Positions 1-13,243 of a stretch of DNA of 64,000 nucleotides are shown in pieces. Where the stretch lies: contig NC_135054.1 in the NCBI RefSeq assembly GCF_051014685.1, forward strand, positions 9,862,001 through 9,926,000, read 5' to 3'. The number at the start of each line of letters is the position of its first letter. Position 1 is the first letter of the stretch. The notes beneath the pieces were generated by a model, which was not told where the DNA came from, made no database searches, and saw nothing but the letters and a program-made list of their open reading frames with translations. Position numbers and translations under genes: made by a program. Origin of the DNA: Ptiloglossa arizonensis. Lineage: Eukaryota > Arthropoda > Insecta > Hymenoptera > Colletidae.

Positions 1-740
1 GTATCATTTTCGAGTTTACGGCTGCAAAATCCATTCGCTATTTCCAAGAAAACGAACGATCGTTTAATTTTATATTCGCCCGACTCACGAGTATACTTCA
101 TATAAATTATTATCACATTGCTGAGGATATGAATTTACGTTATGTTTAGATCATTACAAAATACAACTGTTGTATCACTCCTTTCCAGCCAGAAATCCGG
201 GAATTTCTTCGATGAAGTGAATTTAGTATCGTCGATTTTATAATCTGTAACGAAGAGGAGAGTTCGGAAAATAGAATCAATAAACGAACATATATTTTGC
301 ATGTAATACAAAAATTAACAGCGCGTTTATACCATCTAAGGCATTTTGAAGTGAAATTATAATCGGATCAATTTGGCTTGAAGAAGTTAAAAAGATCCAT
401 ATCAGAAAATCGTTTAAACATTAAGGGGGAAAACCTCTGTAATGGATCGAAAAAATCGAAATTTCTTTCTTTATCTCCTTTTAATGTTTGTGGTTTAAGA
501 AAAAATAATGTTCGAACTATGGATGTAACAAGATACGTAAAGGAATATAAGAATCGTGTAACCAAAATGTACAGAAAAAGGAATGCATCAGTCATGTTCA
601 GAAACAAATGGTTGCAAAGCTTCGTCAATGTAAAAAGAGTAATGAAAGTCTTGGGTGCAAAGGTAAATTGACTTACTATGAACTTGAAATATTTTGGTAG
701 ATTAACTTACTATGAATCTTAAGAAACGTCAATTCCATAA
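1..740. other. AT-rich sequence, no gene recognised
   Basis: I see no conserved coding sequence here. A basic open stretch on the plus strand at about 378-671 precedes the transposase relic in the same orientation. It could be part of the same dead element, but nothing in it is recognisable. Confidence 0.4.
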
Positions 741-1195
741 AAGACACGTACAAAGTAGTATGGACAACTTTATATCATAAAAGTTTAACAAATAAATCGA
801 CAAAACATCATTATTTCCCAGAGGTTACGAATTCTCGTTGCACGTGGCAGAAAGGGAAAGTAAATGGTACCTACGTTAGGAAATTACAATCATAAAAATC
901 CATTGTTGGAAAACATAATCGCTGCCATTACACTCATTTATGAAGATTTGGCCAAGAAAGAGCTTTTAACAAGATGTTTAGATGGGTTTACTCAAAACAA
1001 TAACGAGAACTTCAATGCTCTCGTTTGGAAATTTGTCCCCAAAACAACACTGGGTGAAGCTAAAGTGGTCCAATTGGCAACTTATTTAGCGTAATCGAAG
1101 TTAATGACGACCATTCAAGATTATTACAAATAATGAAGGTCCTCAATATTAAAATTGGACCACAGGTAGACGCATAACGATACAAACAAGACACC
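741..1195 (+). pseudogene. Frameshifted relic of an insect DNA-transposon transposase
   Basis: Stitching frames gives a protein-like path that I recognise as the C-terminal part of a transposase common in arthropod genomes. From about 741 one frame reads NSRCTWQKGK-type sequence, then hits a stop. Near 880-890 the match moves to the frame of the ATG at 864, which reads IYEDLAKKELLTRC, then TQNNNENFNALVWKF, then VVQLATYLA and a stop at 1092. A further shift gives LLQIMKVLNIKIGPQ. The order of blocks (Cys-rich W-containing strand, IYEDL, LLxRCL, TQNNNExFN, LxVMxVxIGPQ) is the family's order as I know it, probably the Mutator-like group; the family name is the less certain part. At least two frameshifts and several stops make it non-functional. 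No terminal inverted repeats were identified. Confidence 0.6.
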
Positions 1196-2210
1196 CTCCG
1201 CTGCTAAACGAAAACACGAAGTACCGATTCATGACTCTTGGTCATAAATGAAGGAAATGACGATGATTTTTCTACAAGGAATAGGTTTCATGGTCCTAGA
1301 ATGGATACCCTTTATTACGTTTAAAAACTCCAACGTTATTTCACAGATAATTTGTTTAAACACGTTTTTCTTAAAATGAAATTTTTTAAACTGGGCGGCT
1401 GAATAACTCAATTTTCATCCAATTTACTTAAAATTTTGTACGGTTGTATATAGTGGTTTCTAATACTATACTTTTCAGTTGCACGTGGGAAATTTTTGAT
1501 TAAATAATTAGTTCGTGCGTGGTGTTGAAAGAGATATTGAATTTTTCACACGTTTTAGAGATCATTTCTTCAAAGTACCATTTTATAATAAATTATCATT
1601 TTTTCAAATCCCTACGTGCAACTGAAGTCACTGTCTTAAAGTTTAAGAGAATTGAATGATTTCTTATTTCAGAACATCCAGTGAAAAGTTTCCAACAAAT
1701 TTCTGAAGACTTCTCACACAGGTTCCTATTATGTTATATAATTAACATTTTTATACGAAATTTCTACAAGAAGTAGTCTAAGAAATGTGTATTTCGAAAA
1801 CATTAAACATTTATTAGAAAAAGTATCAAAATTAACACCAAATATTCTTAAAGGTTGCTTTCATTTTCAACCGTCGCAATGGTTTCCTCTTTTAAAATAT
1901 TAAATATAGATATCCGATGTTTATCTCGTTATTAGAGAACAATATCATTTCGTTGGAATATGTTTCGGTCTAGAGATTTCGTTAATTAATCTGCAGAAAG
2001 GTTAACGGTGCAAATATCATAACACAGTTGATCTGTCCTCGTAGAGGCATAAGGGGTACTACGATGACGTTACAGATGTGTAATTTAGTAACTCTGACGT
2101 GCGCATGATGAAGCACACGTGTGAAACACTGGATGCAACGTATAAGTGAGTGTGTAGCTGCAGACGCGGATTCTGACATTGCTTAATTAACTGCACAATG
2201 TCAAACTGAT

Positions 2211-2241
<31 letters not shown>

Positions 2242-4964
2242 ATTACTCTAATGCGAATTTGAAAAAGTTCGGTTTAGGAAAAAATTCATAAAGGAATAAT
2301 AGATCACAGTGTTTGGTCAAATGTATTTAAACAAAGGATCAAAGAGATACAAAGAGAGTAGTAGAAATAGACTGCCGGTTCGATATATAAAGAAAATGTT
2401 CAAGTACGAATAAACGTTACAGATGAGGTATCAAGACGAGTTGTTTGTAATTACATTTAGTTTATTATATCGTGGTAAATCTCTCGGTGGCAGATTCGAT
2501 GAAAATCTGTTTGCCCAGATGGTTTCAGCTTTAACCAAGAATCTAATAAATCAAACTCTGTTATAAAGTTTTGCGTATGGGTTTAATCCGAAGTAAATGA
2601 TGTAAAGAGAGAAACGTAGGAAGGCATCACAGCAATTAATTCATTCAATTAATCATTCTGACGTCCAAGCAGTACCTGTGCACATATGTATATTTTCTCA
2701 AGATTTTTGTTCGGAACATAGTTTACCTTATTAGACTTTTATCGCTTGAAGAATTTTAATTTGACGCGAGGAATCTTCTAATTTCTCGTAACTTTTATCA
2801 AAGAGAAATTTTCTATTAATATTCTTTAAAAATTTTTTATAACCCAGTTTTAAAATATTAGTGAAATATTTGGAAATATTAATTCCACGAATGAGAAGCT
2901 GACTATTTATGTCCCAAAGGAATAAGACAAATTCAGAATTCAGAATGATTAACCTTAGTGCGAGTATGTTTGGGTCGCAAGAGACCCGAGGGTTGAATAT
3001 TTATTTTGTAACCGTAACGCGAAGACAGATGTTTAACAGATGATCGCCTTATGAACGGATCTATAGCAAAAACTGTAGAATCTTCTTCAACACTTTGAGC
3101 GAGGAAAGTGCGTTGGACGGGTAAAAATAGATGAAAAATAATTCATACGAATGTACAATATAAATAATGGAAGTTTATCGAATACCATTATTTAATCGAA
3201 GTTATACTCGTAGGATTCTAAAAACGATAAATTTCAATGCACTAGAATCTTGCATTTTGAAGACCGAGAAGTAACATCTCGTGTACACATTGTAAATATT
3301 ATAAAAACCACAACAAGGAACATAATAAATTCAGAGATGAATCTAAAAAATCGAAAACATCTCAGACATTACATTTGTATTGACAATAGCATCAAACGCA
3401 TTAGCATTAAGTATGACAACTATCAAAAACAAAGTCATAATATGCATTTCATGGATAAAATTACAACCTGGTGCATACAAATGCAATGGCATCGAAGAAT
3501 TAATTATTCATATTTCGTAAATACACTTTCCTATTTCTTACTTTTTATATATCAATAGTAATATATATCTAGAGAAAAATTTATGAACGTGATATAAAAA
3601 GAAAATCTGAAACCTAAATAGAAATAATCTAAAATTTATTTCGTAAGCCAAAACAATGTACCGAAGTAACTACAAATATATTCCTACAAGCAAGTTCTGG
3701 AGTATATAGAGACAGAAGTATCCTAAATATTTTTGGTAAAAGATTTTCTCCTGCCACTAACACTCGGAAACAATATTTGCAACTTTGACTGTACTCCTTC
3801 TCCATTATTTATATAGGTCAACGATCCCGCCCTTCTTGAAACGACGCCACAAGCTTTTTGCGCGGACGAATCGCGTATCGCGGCACATTTGGTAAAACTT
3901 TAATTTAGTACCGTTGGAGTTCTCAGTGATTAATTTGACGAAGACGTAAAATTTCTTAGCGGACGTTTTAAACAGCGTGCGATGTTGCATCTGCCACGGA
4001 CTCGTCCGACTGTAAATCACGTGTAGAGTGTTTAATTATTGGAAAAGCATGCCGAGAGACTTTCGAGCCAGCTACAAAGCAAATAGTTGGCGGCGACGGT
4101 TCTCTTAGGATGTTTTGATTCAATTTTCGTTGCGGTTTTCAGTCTGTGATTATGCTGCTCGAGTTTAAGTTACTCTTAACAGACACAAATTGATTGTTTC
4201 ACGGAAGATGACATTCCTGTCTACTTCAGTTTAAACGTTCTCGAACGAATAATAATACGAGACTCGTAATATTATTCGTGGACGTCGTTTAATCCATCCG
4301 AAGAGAAATGATAAAAAACCAACTACTCGTAAATTTTATATATTATTAGTTCTACTTTTACGAGTAACAAAAATTAAAGTTATTTAAGATAAGTTAAAAT
4401 AGTCTAATCGAAAGTATTCACCGATAATGAGAAAGAATTTTATTTCGACCACAAACTTCTAGTCTCGCACAAATGTTAAGGAACCGTTCGTTATTAAAAG
4501 CAAGTAGAAACTTCAAAATATTCCCTTTCTCTTTTTCCATTTCTCCATAATATAAAAATTTGGTTATTTTCCAGAAAATAAGTTTAAGAAACGAATGTGG
4601 AATAAAGATCAATCCGAGCCTTTAATCGTACACTAATCAATAGTGTATATCTGCGTCGATTCATTCTTACAACGATAATGTATTGCAATATTATTGTTTC
4701 GTATCTGTTACTTGTTCGCAAATCTTTCGCATGTAACGTATTACGATAAAATAACGTATTTGTAGGGAATAAAAATGCATTATTCTTCTTCAAATGAACT
4801 TGGAATTCTAGCAAACCTTCGGAGTTAAAGAAAAAATTTTTTAAATTTTACACTACCGAATTGACTCAACATCGGAAAAAGTGAAAGTAAATTGCAGTAT
4901 TCGAATCCAAAAGTCATTTTTAAAGGCTTTCGTGTGCATTTCCTTAGAAATAATTTACACTTAC
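1196..4964. other. Non-coding AT-rich stretch with an (AT)n microsatellite
   Basis: I see no gene that can be supported. An (AT)n microsatellite lies at about 2212-2236. The missing downstream exons of the stargazin-like gene (minus strand) would be expected on this side, but I found no matching four-transmembrane sequence, so they probably lie beyond base 1. Confidence 0.4.
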
Positions 4965-5211
4965 TGTAAGGTACCATGTTGGTGGAATTTTCAGATTCCG
5001 GTGCTATGCCATGAGTACATCCTCTCCAGAGACCCATGTGTTTGTAGATCAATCTTCTACCAGCTTTGCCCGCATCCCCAAGAGGTAAGCCTCCTTCACC
5101 CGGTGTTTCAATGGTGAACCAATGATCGGTTCCAATAGCCACCGACCATATGCAAACTGATAGTCCCACGAGAACGGTGCAACCGAGAAGAATTCGCCTC
5201 TCGAAAATAAC
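4965..5211 (-). CDS. Internal exon of a stargazin/TARP-like (CACNG, claudin-superfamily) protein
   Basis: The exon begins after the acceptor ...TTGCTTAG and ends at a strong donor TACA|GTAAGT, giving 82 codons plus one base (phase 0 in, phase 1 out). It encodes the first transmembrane segment (RRILLGC...VCIW), then the family hallmark VAIGTDHW (about residues 24-31 of the exon product), a Gly-rich extracellular loop, and GLWRGC at residues 60-65, which is the W-GLW-C signature of PMP22/claudin proteins. An N-S-T glycosylation sequon follows at 75-77. The GTDHW form points to calcium-channel gamma/TARP proteins rather than junctional claudins. Known members are four-pass membrane proteins that regulate AMPA-type receptors or calcium channels at synapses. 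No other coding exon was found in the window, so the introns are probably long. An alternative donor lies 10 bases earlier, after ATG. Confidence 0.75.
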
Positions 5212-8200
5212 CTAAGCAACACGTATGACAAAATACCGATAGTTTCCAACTGGAAATTCGTTATTATGAAAGATCTATTACGAAAGATTCTTAGAGCCAT
5301 GGGTGAAATCTCGACTAAATTTTAATTATTTTAATTTTTTCGCAGTTCAATTCGTCAGAGACACAAACAAGGCATCTGAATTGCTTAATCTATCATAAAT
5401 ATAGAACAGTTTATTTTGCATGTAATATTTTCTCTCTCTCTCTCTCTCTCTTATATTTTGTTTAATATTTAAAATGGAGAGTCAATCTGCTTATAAAATC
5501 AATTCGTTTCTTTTATATAAAGCAATACTTTCATTGAAAGTGGATAGTGATCGATTGACGACTCTAAAAGTGATATTAGACAAATATGAAATTAATTTTT
5601 GTGGCAATGAAATTTACGTTGAGTAGGAAAAAGAAATTACAAAAGAAGACTTAAATAGCAATGTAAAATATTACATTTGTTGGGTGTAATTACATCGCAC
5701 ATTGTGCGTAAATATTTCTTTAGTTTTTTATCGCGAACAAAAGCAATTTAAAATATAGAAATTGTACATTTTTGAAACTGTTTCTCGTCGTGTTACTGCA
5801 CCGTGAAATGGTTAATTTTTAATACAAAAAAGAAATCATGCAGAAAAACGATGAAGAATAATATTTTACCTGGTTGTATAACGCCTTCATTCGACTCGCC
5901 ATTTCGATCGGTTCAATTGATATTAATTTTGAAATTAATATCTGGTACAAATTTTGCGATATTACTTTCCTTCACGACCTGGTTTAATCAGTTTACCAAA
6001 TTAATGCACCACCACACTGCAAATCATTTTCTATGTATTACAATATTAAAGAACTAAAATTAATCTTCGATGATTGCTCGATTTGCATGTTTTTCGAAAA
6101 AAATAGACGTCTTGATGAATTTTCTTTAACAGGTTTTTCTTATTAATTAAGTTTGATATGCGAGTCACGTTTATTTTACGTGGAACTTTTCACCACGGTT
6201 ACTAACGTTTAATTTCCGCTGTCGCGCCGTTGTAATTAATTAAGCTCGAAGCATGTTTTAAGATTCTCTATTGAAGATAATTTTACAAATTTGATGTTTT
6301 AAACGATCACTTTTTCACTCGTTTCCATTCTTAATTGCTTTAAGTTTAGGTATATCTTTCTTTGAAGCATATAACTTGTTGCGATAGTCTCAATTGCTCT
6401 TTTAATATATTGGTTACATACTGATATTTTCATTTCCTTAAAAGCTTTTTATACGTCGTACTGTGTTCATAATATTTTTGAAGTAATTTCCAGAGTACCT
6501 TTATACGTTCTGCTGTCTTTTTTGCTATCTTCCTCTGTTTGATGAATACTTTTGCTTGAATGAAGGATTCCTGGGTATTTTTCACTTTTTATCTTTGTTT
6601 GTCTTCCCCTCAAATTAATTGTCAAACATCGTTATTTTTTCCTGGCACTTGTTCTAATTGCTTTTGTCCTTTTGTTCAATGAATTCCATTCGGTGACTTC
6701 CATTTCTTTCCTGTGATAATGACAATGAATATATCTTTATACAGTTTTGATTATAATTCTATCAAAATTTCAAAAAATGGGACTCACTTTATTTTCGGAA
6801 CCTCTTCTTTCTTGTTTATTTCATTGCCATACAGAATTTTATCCAAAACACCTGAAAACAATAGGAAATGTTTATTCGATTTTTTAATAAAAACGTTAGA
6901 CTGTTTGCAAAGAACAGGGATAATGACTTTGGATAAATTATTTCATATAAGAAATCATCGAAAAATGTTAACGTTCTTTAATTTACTCTATTAATGTTAC
7001 AAATGAATTTCAGTTGCACAAATAATATCCTGTGTTACAATTGAAGAATATAACACGAATTGATCGTTTACTACTCGATCATTCTGTTTCGGGTAGAGAA
7101 AAATCGAAAATATATACTGCAGATTAAGTATTTCATATTTTGAAAACGACACGCAGAAACATGTCATCAGCATCTGCCTGAAATCATTTGGCAAGAAAGA
7201 ATACTTCTGTCGAATCATGTCATAATTTCATTCCTCATTCCTTCACTACACGCTTATAACACATCAACGTCAACTTGGAGGAGTCAAATAATTTAATGTA
7301 TTATGCCAAGAACAAAATCCTGTTTTTACGTGGCGTCACAGTTATATAGTTTTCTGTAGGAGAAATTCAAAATATCGTGATTAATTCATACCGTTGCATA
7401 TTTTTATTTGTATAAAACGCATTAATATATTCGAAGCAGGTATATATATGTACATAAGAAAGTGAATAATAGTTTTGTGTATTCTCGAAAGTCGTGTACG
7501 TCGCAAAGGGAGAATTTTAAAATGAAAAATAAATATGTACTATTACACAATCTGGAAGTTGCGCAGTGATCACAAGAGAACTTTTTCGCAAACTCCGTCT
7601 TAGAAATGGAACAACTTATTTAAAGCGTTCCCTTTGTTCTCAAATGCATGACACAATGATTGGCCAACAAGAAATACGCCCAGTTAATAGCTAGAGACAC
7701 TTTGCCATTCGTACTCATTATTGTTATTTATCAAGGCCTGTCTTATAGTTGTCGTGATGACACGAGACTGTAAGTTACAGATTCTCATACTAAACAGGAC
7801 TTTTATATCGAAGTAAAACTAGGAATAAATTCTATTTAAAATGTAATGTATATACAAATGTGTGTGTGTATTATATTGAATACAATATGGTAATAGTAGG
7901 TAATAATAAAGTAGTGTTTTGTATCTTTTCCAGACAGTATATTAGCCTTTCTATTTTTGAAGAGAACCTGGTTTCGGATGAAAATCGTTAAGAAATTATT
8001 TAAAACATGTTTGGTTATTTTGTTGAGAAATAATTGCTCAAATGACCAAGAACTTGTCACGTTGACATATTACACAATATCGAACGGTTCATCATCGGTA
8101 ATCTATTTTTGGGTAATAGATATATTGCTCGGTATGGGGTATCAGGGGATACGAAAGAAACCGAATACAGAATAAATACGTCACACTGTTCTGAAAATTT

Positions 8201-11200
8201 ATATTTTCACTCTACACGTAACAGATTATTCCGTCTCTGCAATTGCATTTAAAAATAATTTACATTCTGCTCAAATCTTCGAACATGCGTATCATGCGCG
8301 TTGAACTCGTATTAAAAACAATAATCGACTCGCAAAATTTCCTTTAACGTACGGTAATGATACATTAAGAAATGTATAAGTGTTTTTTTCTTTTTTTTTT
8401 CTTTTTGTTCAGTTACATTGTAAAGACGCTGTGTTACCTATTTACGAAACGAAGTAATTCTGTAAAATTAAATGGAGGACAGCCTGAAAATAAAATGACA
8501 TCAGCATTTCGAAGCCTAAATTATTATAATGGAAATACCGTCGGGGTCTGAAAGGAGCTAGCAGCTAACTTCCCGTCGCACTTTACGATCTTCGCGCGTC
8601 GTCATTTAGCTCACAGGTTGTCTCTCGGCCTTTGTGTTGAGAGAAATTCGCAGAACACGACCGCGTTGTTACCATATTATCGTGCCAAAAGAACGACAAC
8701 TCTCAACGTCGCGTCGTGAGAGGAGAGAGTAAACAGAAAAGAACACTCCCTAGCCGTGACGGATCGAATCTTCTGCCAAAAAGTAATGGTTAATGCCACC
8801 TTTTGTTAAGTCACGTTTTAGCAAATGAATCAGATAACACGTTCTGAAACTTACAAGCGTAATACGGGTGACCGTATTAATTATACACGAAGATCCACGT
8901 CTGATTGGAACGATCGTAACGAACAGTAATAAGATTTTAAACGTAGAACTATGAGAGAAATAGGCGAAAGATATTGATACATTTTAACTTATTGATCTTT
9001 ACTAATTTTTGATGAATTAAAAGTTTAAAGAAGTTTATTCACGTGGAAATAAACTATTTTACAAGTAGTTCTCAAGATGGAGTTTTGAATGTATGGACTC
9101 TCGTGTAATTTTCGATGCCGGATTATTCGTTGTAAAAATAAATTTTTAGAAATATTTCTTTCAGAAATGTTCAAGACAAAATTTTCAGAAAAAGTAATCG
9201 GATAGGACAATCTGTAAATTTATTCGTTCGCTACCCTTTGAATATGCCATCAAAGTTTCATTTTTGTGGGAGTTATTTTAAAAAATGAATTTTCGTTCTT
9301 CTTAGATACGTGCGTTTAACATAAAGTATTCGTAATTTATGACTATGAAAAAAATAGTTTTAGGGTGCAAATAATAAAGCTTGAAATAGTGAATATTGAA
9401 TAATTCCTCGTAGTAAGAACGCTAGAGTACATAACAAAGAAGAATTCTTTGATATAAATAGAAAAAAGATACAACATTTATCTTGGACCAGCTATTTGTT
9501 TATTTCTTTTAGACGATTTAACTCGTAAATCTATAAATAGAGAACGAAGATATTAGAACCATTCGATAAAAAGGAAAGAAAATGAGAACAAGAAAACGTG
9601 ACTCGAAACTAACAAGTCGAAAGGTCTTAAATTAATAAATAAATAGTTCGTCTCAGATTGACATTGCACTTTTTCTCTGTCTCTTACATCAACAGGCATA
9701 TTTCTTTATATAATTGTACGAATATATAACAAACCAATCGGTGAACAATTACTTCAATTTGTTCACATTGTTCATTTTACACAAAATATGAATTGAAGTG
9801 CAGTATAATTTATCACAACAGATATTTTTAAATCAGAGCATCTTATTGCAGGTTACAAGGGTTTTATGATAAAATATAGATATTTTGTAGAAACAAGAAT
9901 CATAATTAATTATAATTAATTAGTAATACTTTCAAAGTGAAATGTTTTGCATAAGTGCTGTTTCGAAAATACCTTCCAAAAAATATTCTGTCAAATTGAT
10001 TTTTCCCCTATTAAATTCAATGTTGAAAATTACATAGAAGTACAGATTTTCAAAACTTGATCATAAAAACGACTGGTAGCTGATCTGTTAAAAAACGAAT
10101 ATCATTGTGGCATATTTCAAAATCGTAGTAAATCCCAGAGAAATGAGAATATCAACTAGAACGGGTGAGTACAACTTTGGTATTGTCAAGAAGGAAATTT
10201 ACATTTTGTTTGTATATTAATTTATTGATCGTTCCATATTTACGAGATACCAGTACACTGAGCAAATAGAGTCTCTGGCGTATATAGATGTTCACGCACG
10301 AGTTAGAGAAGTACGAGTTAGAATACTTCGATGCGGACCATTGGCAGAATATAAATTTGGCAAGATAACATCGACTGGCAGACGTTTCATTGTAAATCGA
10401 AAATTTATCTTGCTTTGTTTCGTAACTCTAGTAAAATATGCATCCCAATAAAACAACTTGCTAATTAAAATCACGAGAATAATTAATCCACGATCATTTT
10501 GGCGCAGAATACAATGACTATTGTAAGTGATCGACCTGCGAGGTTTATATTTAAACGAGAACAAAGCAGACTTACATAAAGATTTATTGAATTTATTTTG
10601 TGTACCATCGTGATTTCTTTCAGACGTGCATGTTGATTTACCGGCACGTGAAGTAACACTTTAGTAATTAATTTTTGAATTTCTGAACCATAATCGATAC
10701 ACCACGTCCGTGGAACAATTTATGATGGTATTTTATTACTTATTAGTGCGTGTCTGATACAGACTGCCTGTTACTCTTACTGTTGATGGAACGCTCCAGA
10801 TAAACTTTATCAATATGTAGGTTAATATCGTGGATATTGATACACTCAGAAATGAAATTAAAATTTTTAAACAAAAATAACAATGTAATACCTACTATTG
10901 CAAATGAACAGGTGTGAACATTGCAATAAATACGTAATAGTACAGAGAAGATTGTATTATATAATAATACGTAGTATTATCGTAAGTATCGTATTCATAA
11001 AATGTTTAGAATGAAAAGTAGGAAACATGTGTTAAATTCTTGCAGAAGAGAAAGATGGCGAGTAATATTTAAACAAGAGTAGACAAAGAACAGAACATGC
11101 TATGTCTGAGACGTTATGTCTGAGACGCAATGTCTGTTTCTACTGGCGCCAATGCACTCGTACAACACATTGCATTGATAATAGAAATATAATAGAGGCA

Positions 11201-12960
11201 TTAATCCTGTGTTTGGATTCATATTAATACTATTAGCAAACATCGTGTCGATTAATGCATAGTCCAATGAAACCTATGCACACAAAACTGTCTTATTAAA
11301 ACAATAGGTGATGTATCTAATATTAATTCGTTTAGACTAACAGTAAATACGTATACCGAGGTGTGCACAAATTTTCAAGCACAGAAATATTAATTACAGT
11401 TAAACATATAGGAAAAAATGGCAATTCTTTATATTTTAAACGTGCGCTGACAGAGGAAAAGAAAAATATTTCTTCCTCGTTATCTGCCAAATTAATTTTG
11501 TGCGAACGATTCGATGTAGACCTCGAGCAAAGTTTCGATTATACTCGTACCATAAAAACTATTAGCAGCTATCGAAACATGCGTAATGTTGTTTAAAATA
11601 GATACTTTATTTACGAAAGTGAAACGTGCGTTACGAATGAACATAGACAACTACTTATATGCGAATTGAGCTATTTAATTTTTTGTCTCTTTGAAGTTTT
11701 TTTCCTAACTGACTTTGATTTTTAAACAAACGTTTGTCTTAATCTAGTAGAAGTGGGAATGCGCGGATATAGGACACGCGATCAAAAGGATGTTAATTTT
11801 CAATTAAAATGGGTGAATTTATTGGGTTTCTTTTAATTCGTGAAAACAATAATCGATCGTCAAAATAATTGTGATACCATAGCCACACTATTGTGTACTC
11901 GAAGTTCTCTAATTGTTATTTGAATAGTATTTATACGGAAATTAATTAGAGTCGATTCCTATTTATTGTGTGATTGTTAGTTTCGCGCAACGTAAGTTAT
12001 ATTTATTTTACAACTGGGGCGTATAATGAAAGTTAGCTTGACGTAACGTCGCCAGTGAGCTTTCTTTTCCTGTGTATAGAAAAATGAACATTTGATCAAT
12101 GTCAGAAATACGCCCGAACAGCTTCCCATATCTGGAAAATGTAGTGGTGCGCAACGGGGGAAAAAATACTACTTATAGAAATTGTCATTTATGTATTATT
12201 ACATGATTTCGTAAAAAGGAAAATATAGAAGACAGATGAAAGCAGAGACATTTGAAAGAAGTGACCGATATTGATTTCGTTATCACGAGTCCCACGTAAT
12301 ATGATAGAAGAGGGATACACATCTTCCGTAGTCTATTATGGAAAATTTTCATTAAAAGTTGCGTTATCGGATAAAATTGAAAGGATAAGTTTTATTAGTA
12401 TGAGAACATCCATCATAGTTGGATGGCCAATAAAAACTTCCAGCATTTTCGACGCTCAAATAAATAATCGTTATCCAATCATCGACTACTGATCAAACGT
12501 GAGCGTTTGTGTTATGGAACTCTAATCCCTCCGAGGTTGAGTTGTGTATGTTGTTTGAAATAAAGGAAAATTTAACTCGACAGTGATTCATGTTACCTCT
12601 AAATCTTACGAGTATGTTTTCGTATTATATCATTACGAAATTTAATTATGAATATTTACCCAGAATTTTAATAATTAAACGTACCCGCACGTGTCAATAT
12701 CTCTGAAGAAGTTAACTAATGTTCAGTCATCGATAACTCTTTGTGCCTGGTTGTATATTTGATCGAGACACTGAATTGTAGTTACTGTTTTATTAAATAA
12801 CGTGAATGAGTATTTATAAATAAGTTTAGGTATACAAGAAAGCAACGTTTACGGTACACTAACATTTTACACGTTACTTGGTAAAATAAATATTTGAAAC
12901 AAAAATAATTTCAACCAAAGATTATTAAAGAGATGAATCTTTTCAACTAAGGAAAGATAC
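5212..12960. other. Long non-coding region, probably intronic/intergenic
   Basis: No protein-like exon was recognised on either strand. A (TC)n microsatellite lies at about 5430-5451. A CpG-richer block at about 8,540-8,790, unlike the surrounding AT-rich DNA, could be a regulatory or 5'UTR segment. A short direct repeat, ATGTCTGAGACG, occurs twice around 11,101-11,130. If the stargazin-like gene starts near 31 kb (inference), all of this would be its intron. Confidence 0.35.
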
Positions 12961-13243
12961 TGTAACACTTCGTTAAACCGTAGTAAAAGAAGGTTTAGCA
13001 ACAAACACAAGTATCCAGTTTGAAGATTAAACTTAAATTGTCCAATTTATTCACACGTGGGTCTATATATACAGTCTTATCCTGTTGGATTGCTTTGGGG
13101 TATGGTAGGTAAAAGTGAGGACTAGGGCAAAGTTCAGCTGATGTCAAATGGATAACTTTTGGAAGCAATTGCACAGTCCTTAATGTTTACTATCCTTTAC
13201 TTATGTTAATTATTGTTGACTCCATACACAAGAATCCCCAACA
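12961..13243 (-). mobile_element. Probable solo LTR of a Copia-like retrotransposon
   Basis: Read on the minus strand, the segment starts TGTTGGGGATTC and ends GTGTTACA, the TG...CA form of LTRs. Inside, in the right order and spacing, are a TATA element (TGTATATATAG, about 13,060-13,075) and an AATAAA polyadenylation signal (about 13,046-13,051). No gag/pol coding sequence is adjacent, so it is probably a solo LTR left by recombination. The flanks (GATAC and ATAAC) are not a clean 5-bp target duplication, so the exact ends are uncertain. Copia rather than Gypsy is suggested by the TGTTGGG start but is not certain. Confidence 0.55.

Noticed and set aside
4825..5300. Longer minus-strand frames extending beyond both ends of the stargazin-like exon
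   Set aside because: The extensions run through good splice sites into intron-like sequence; family similarity stops at the acceptor and donor used.
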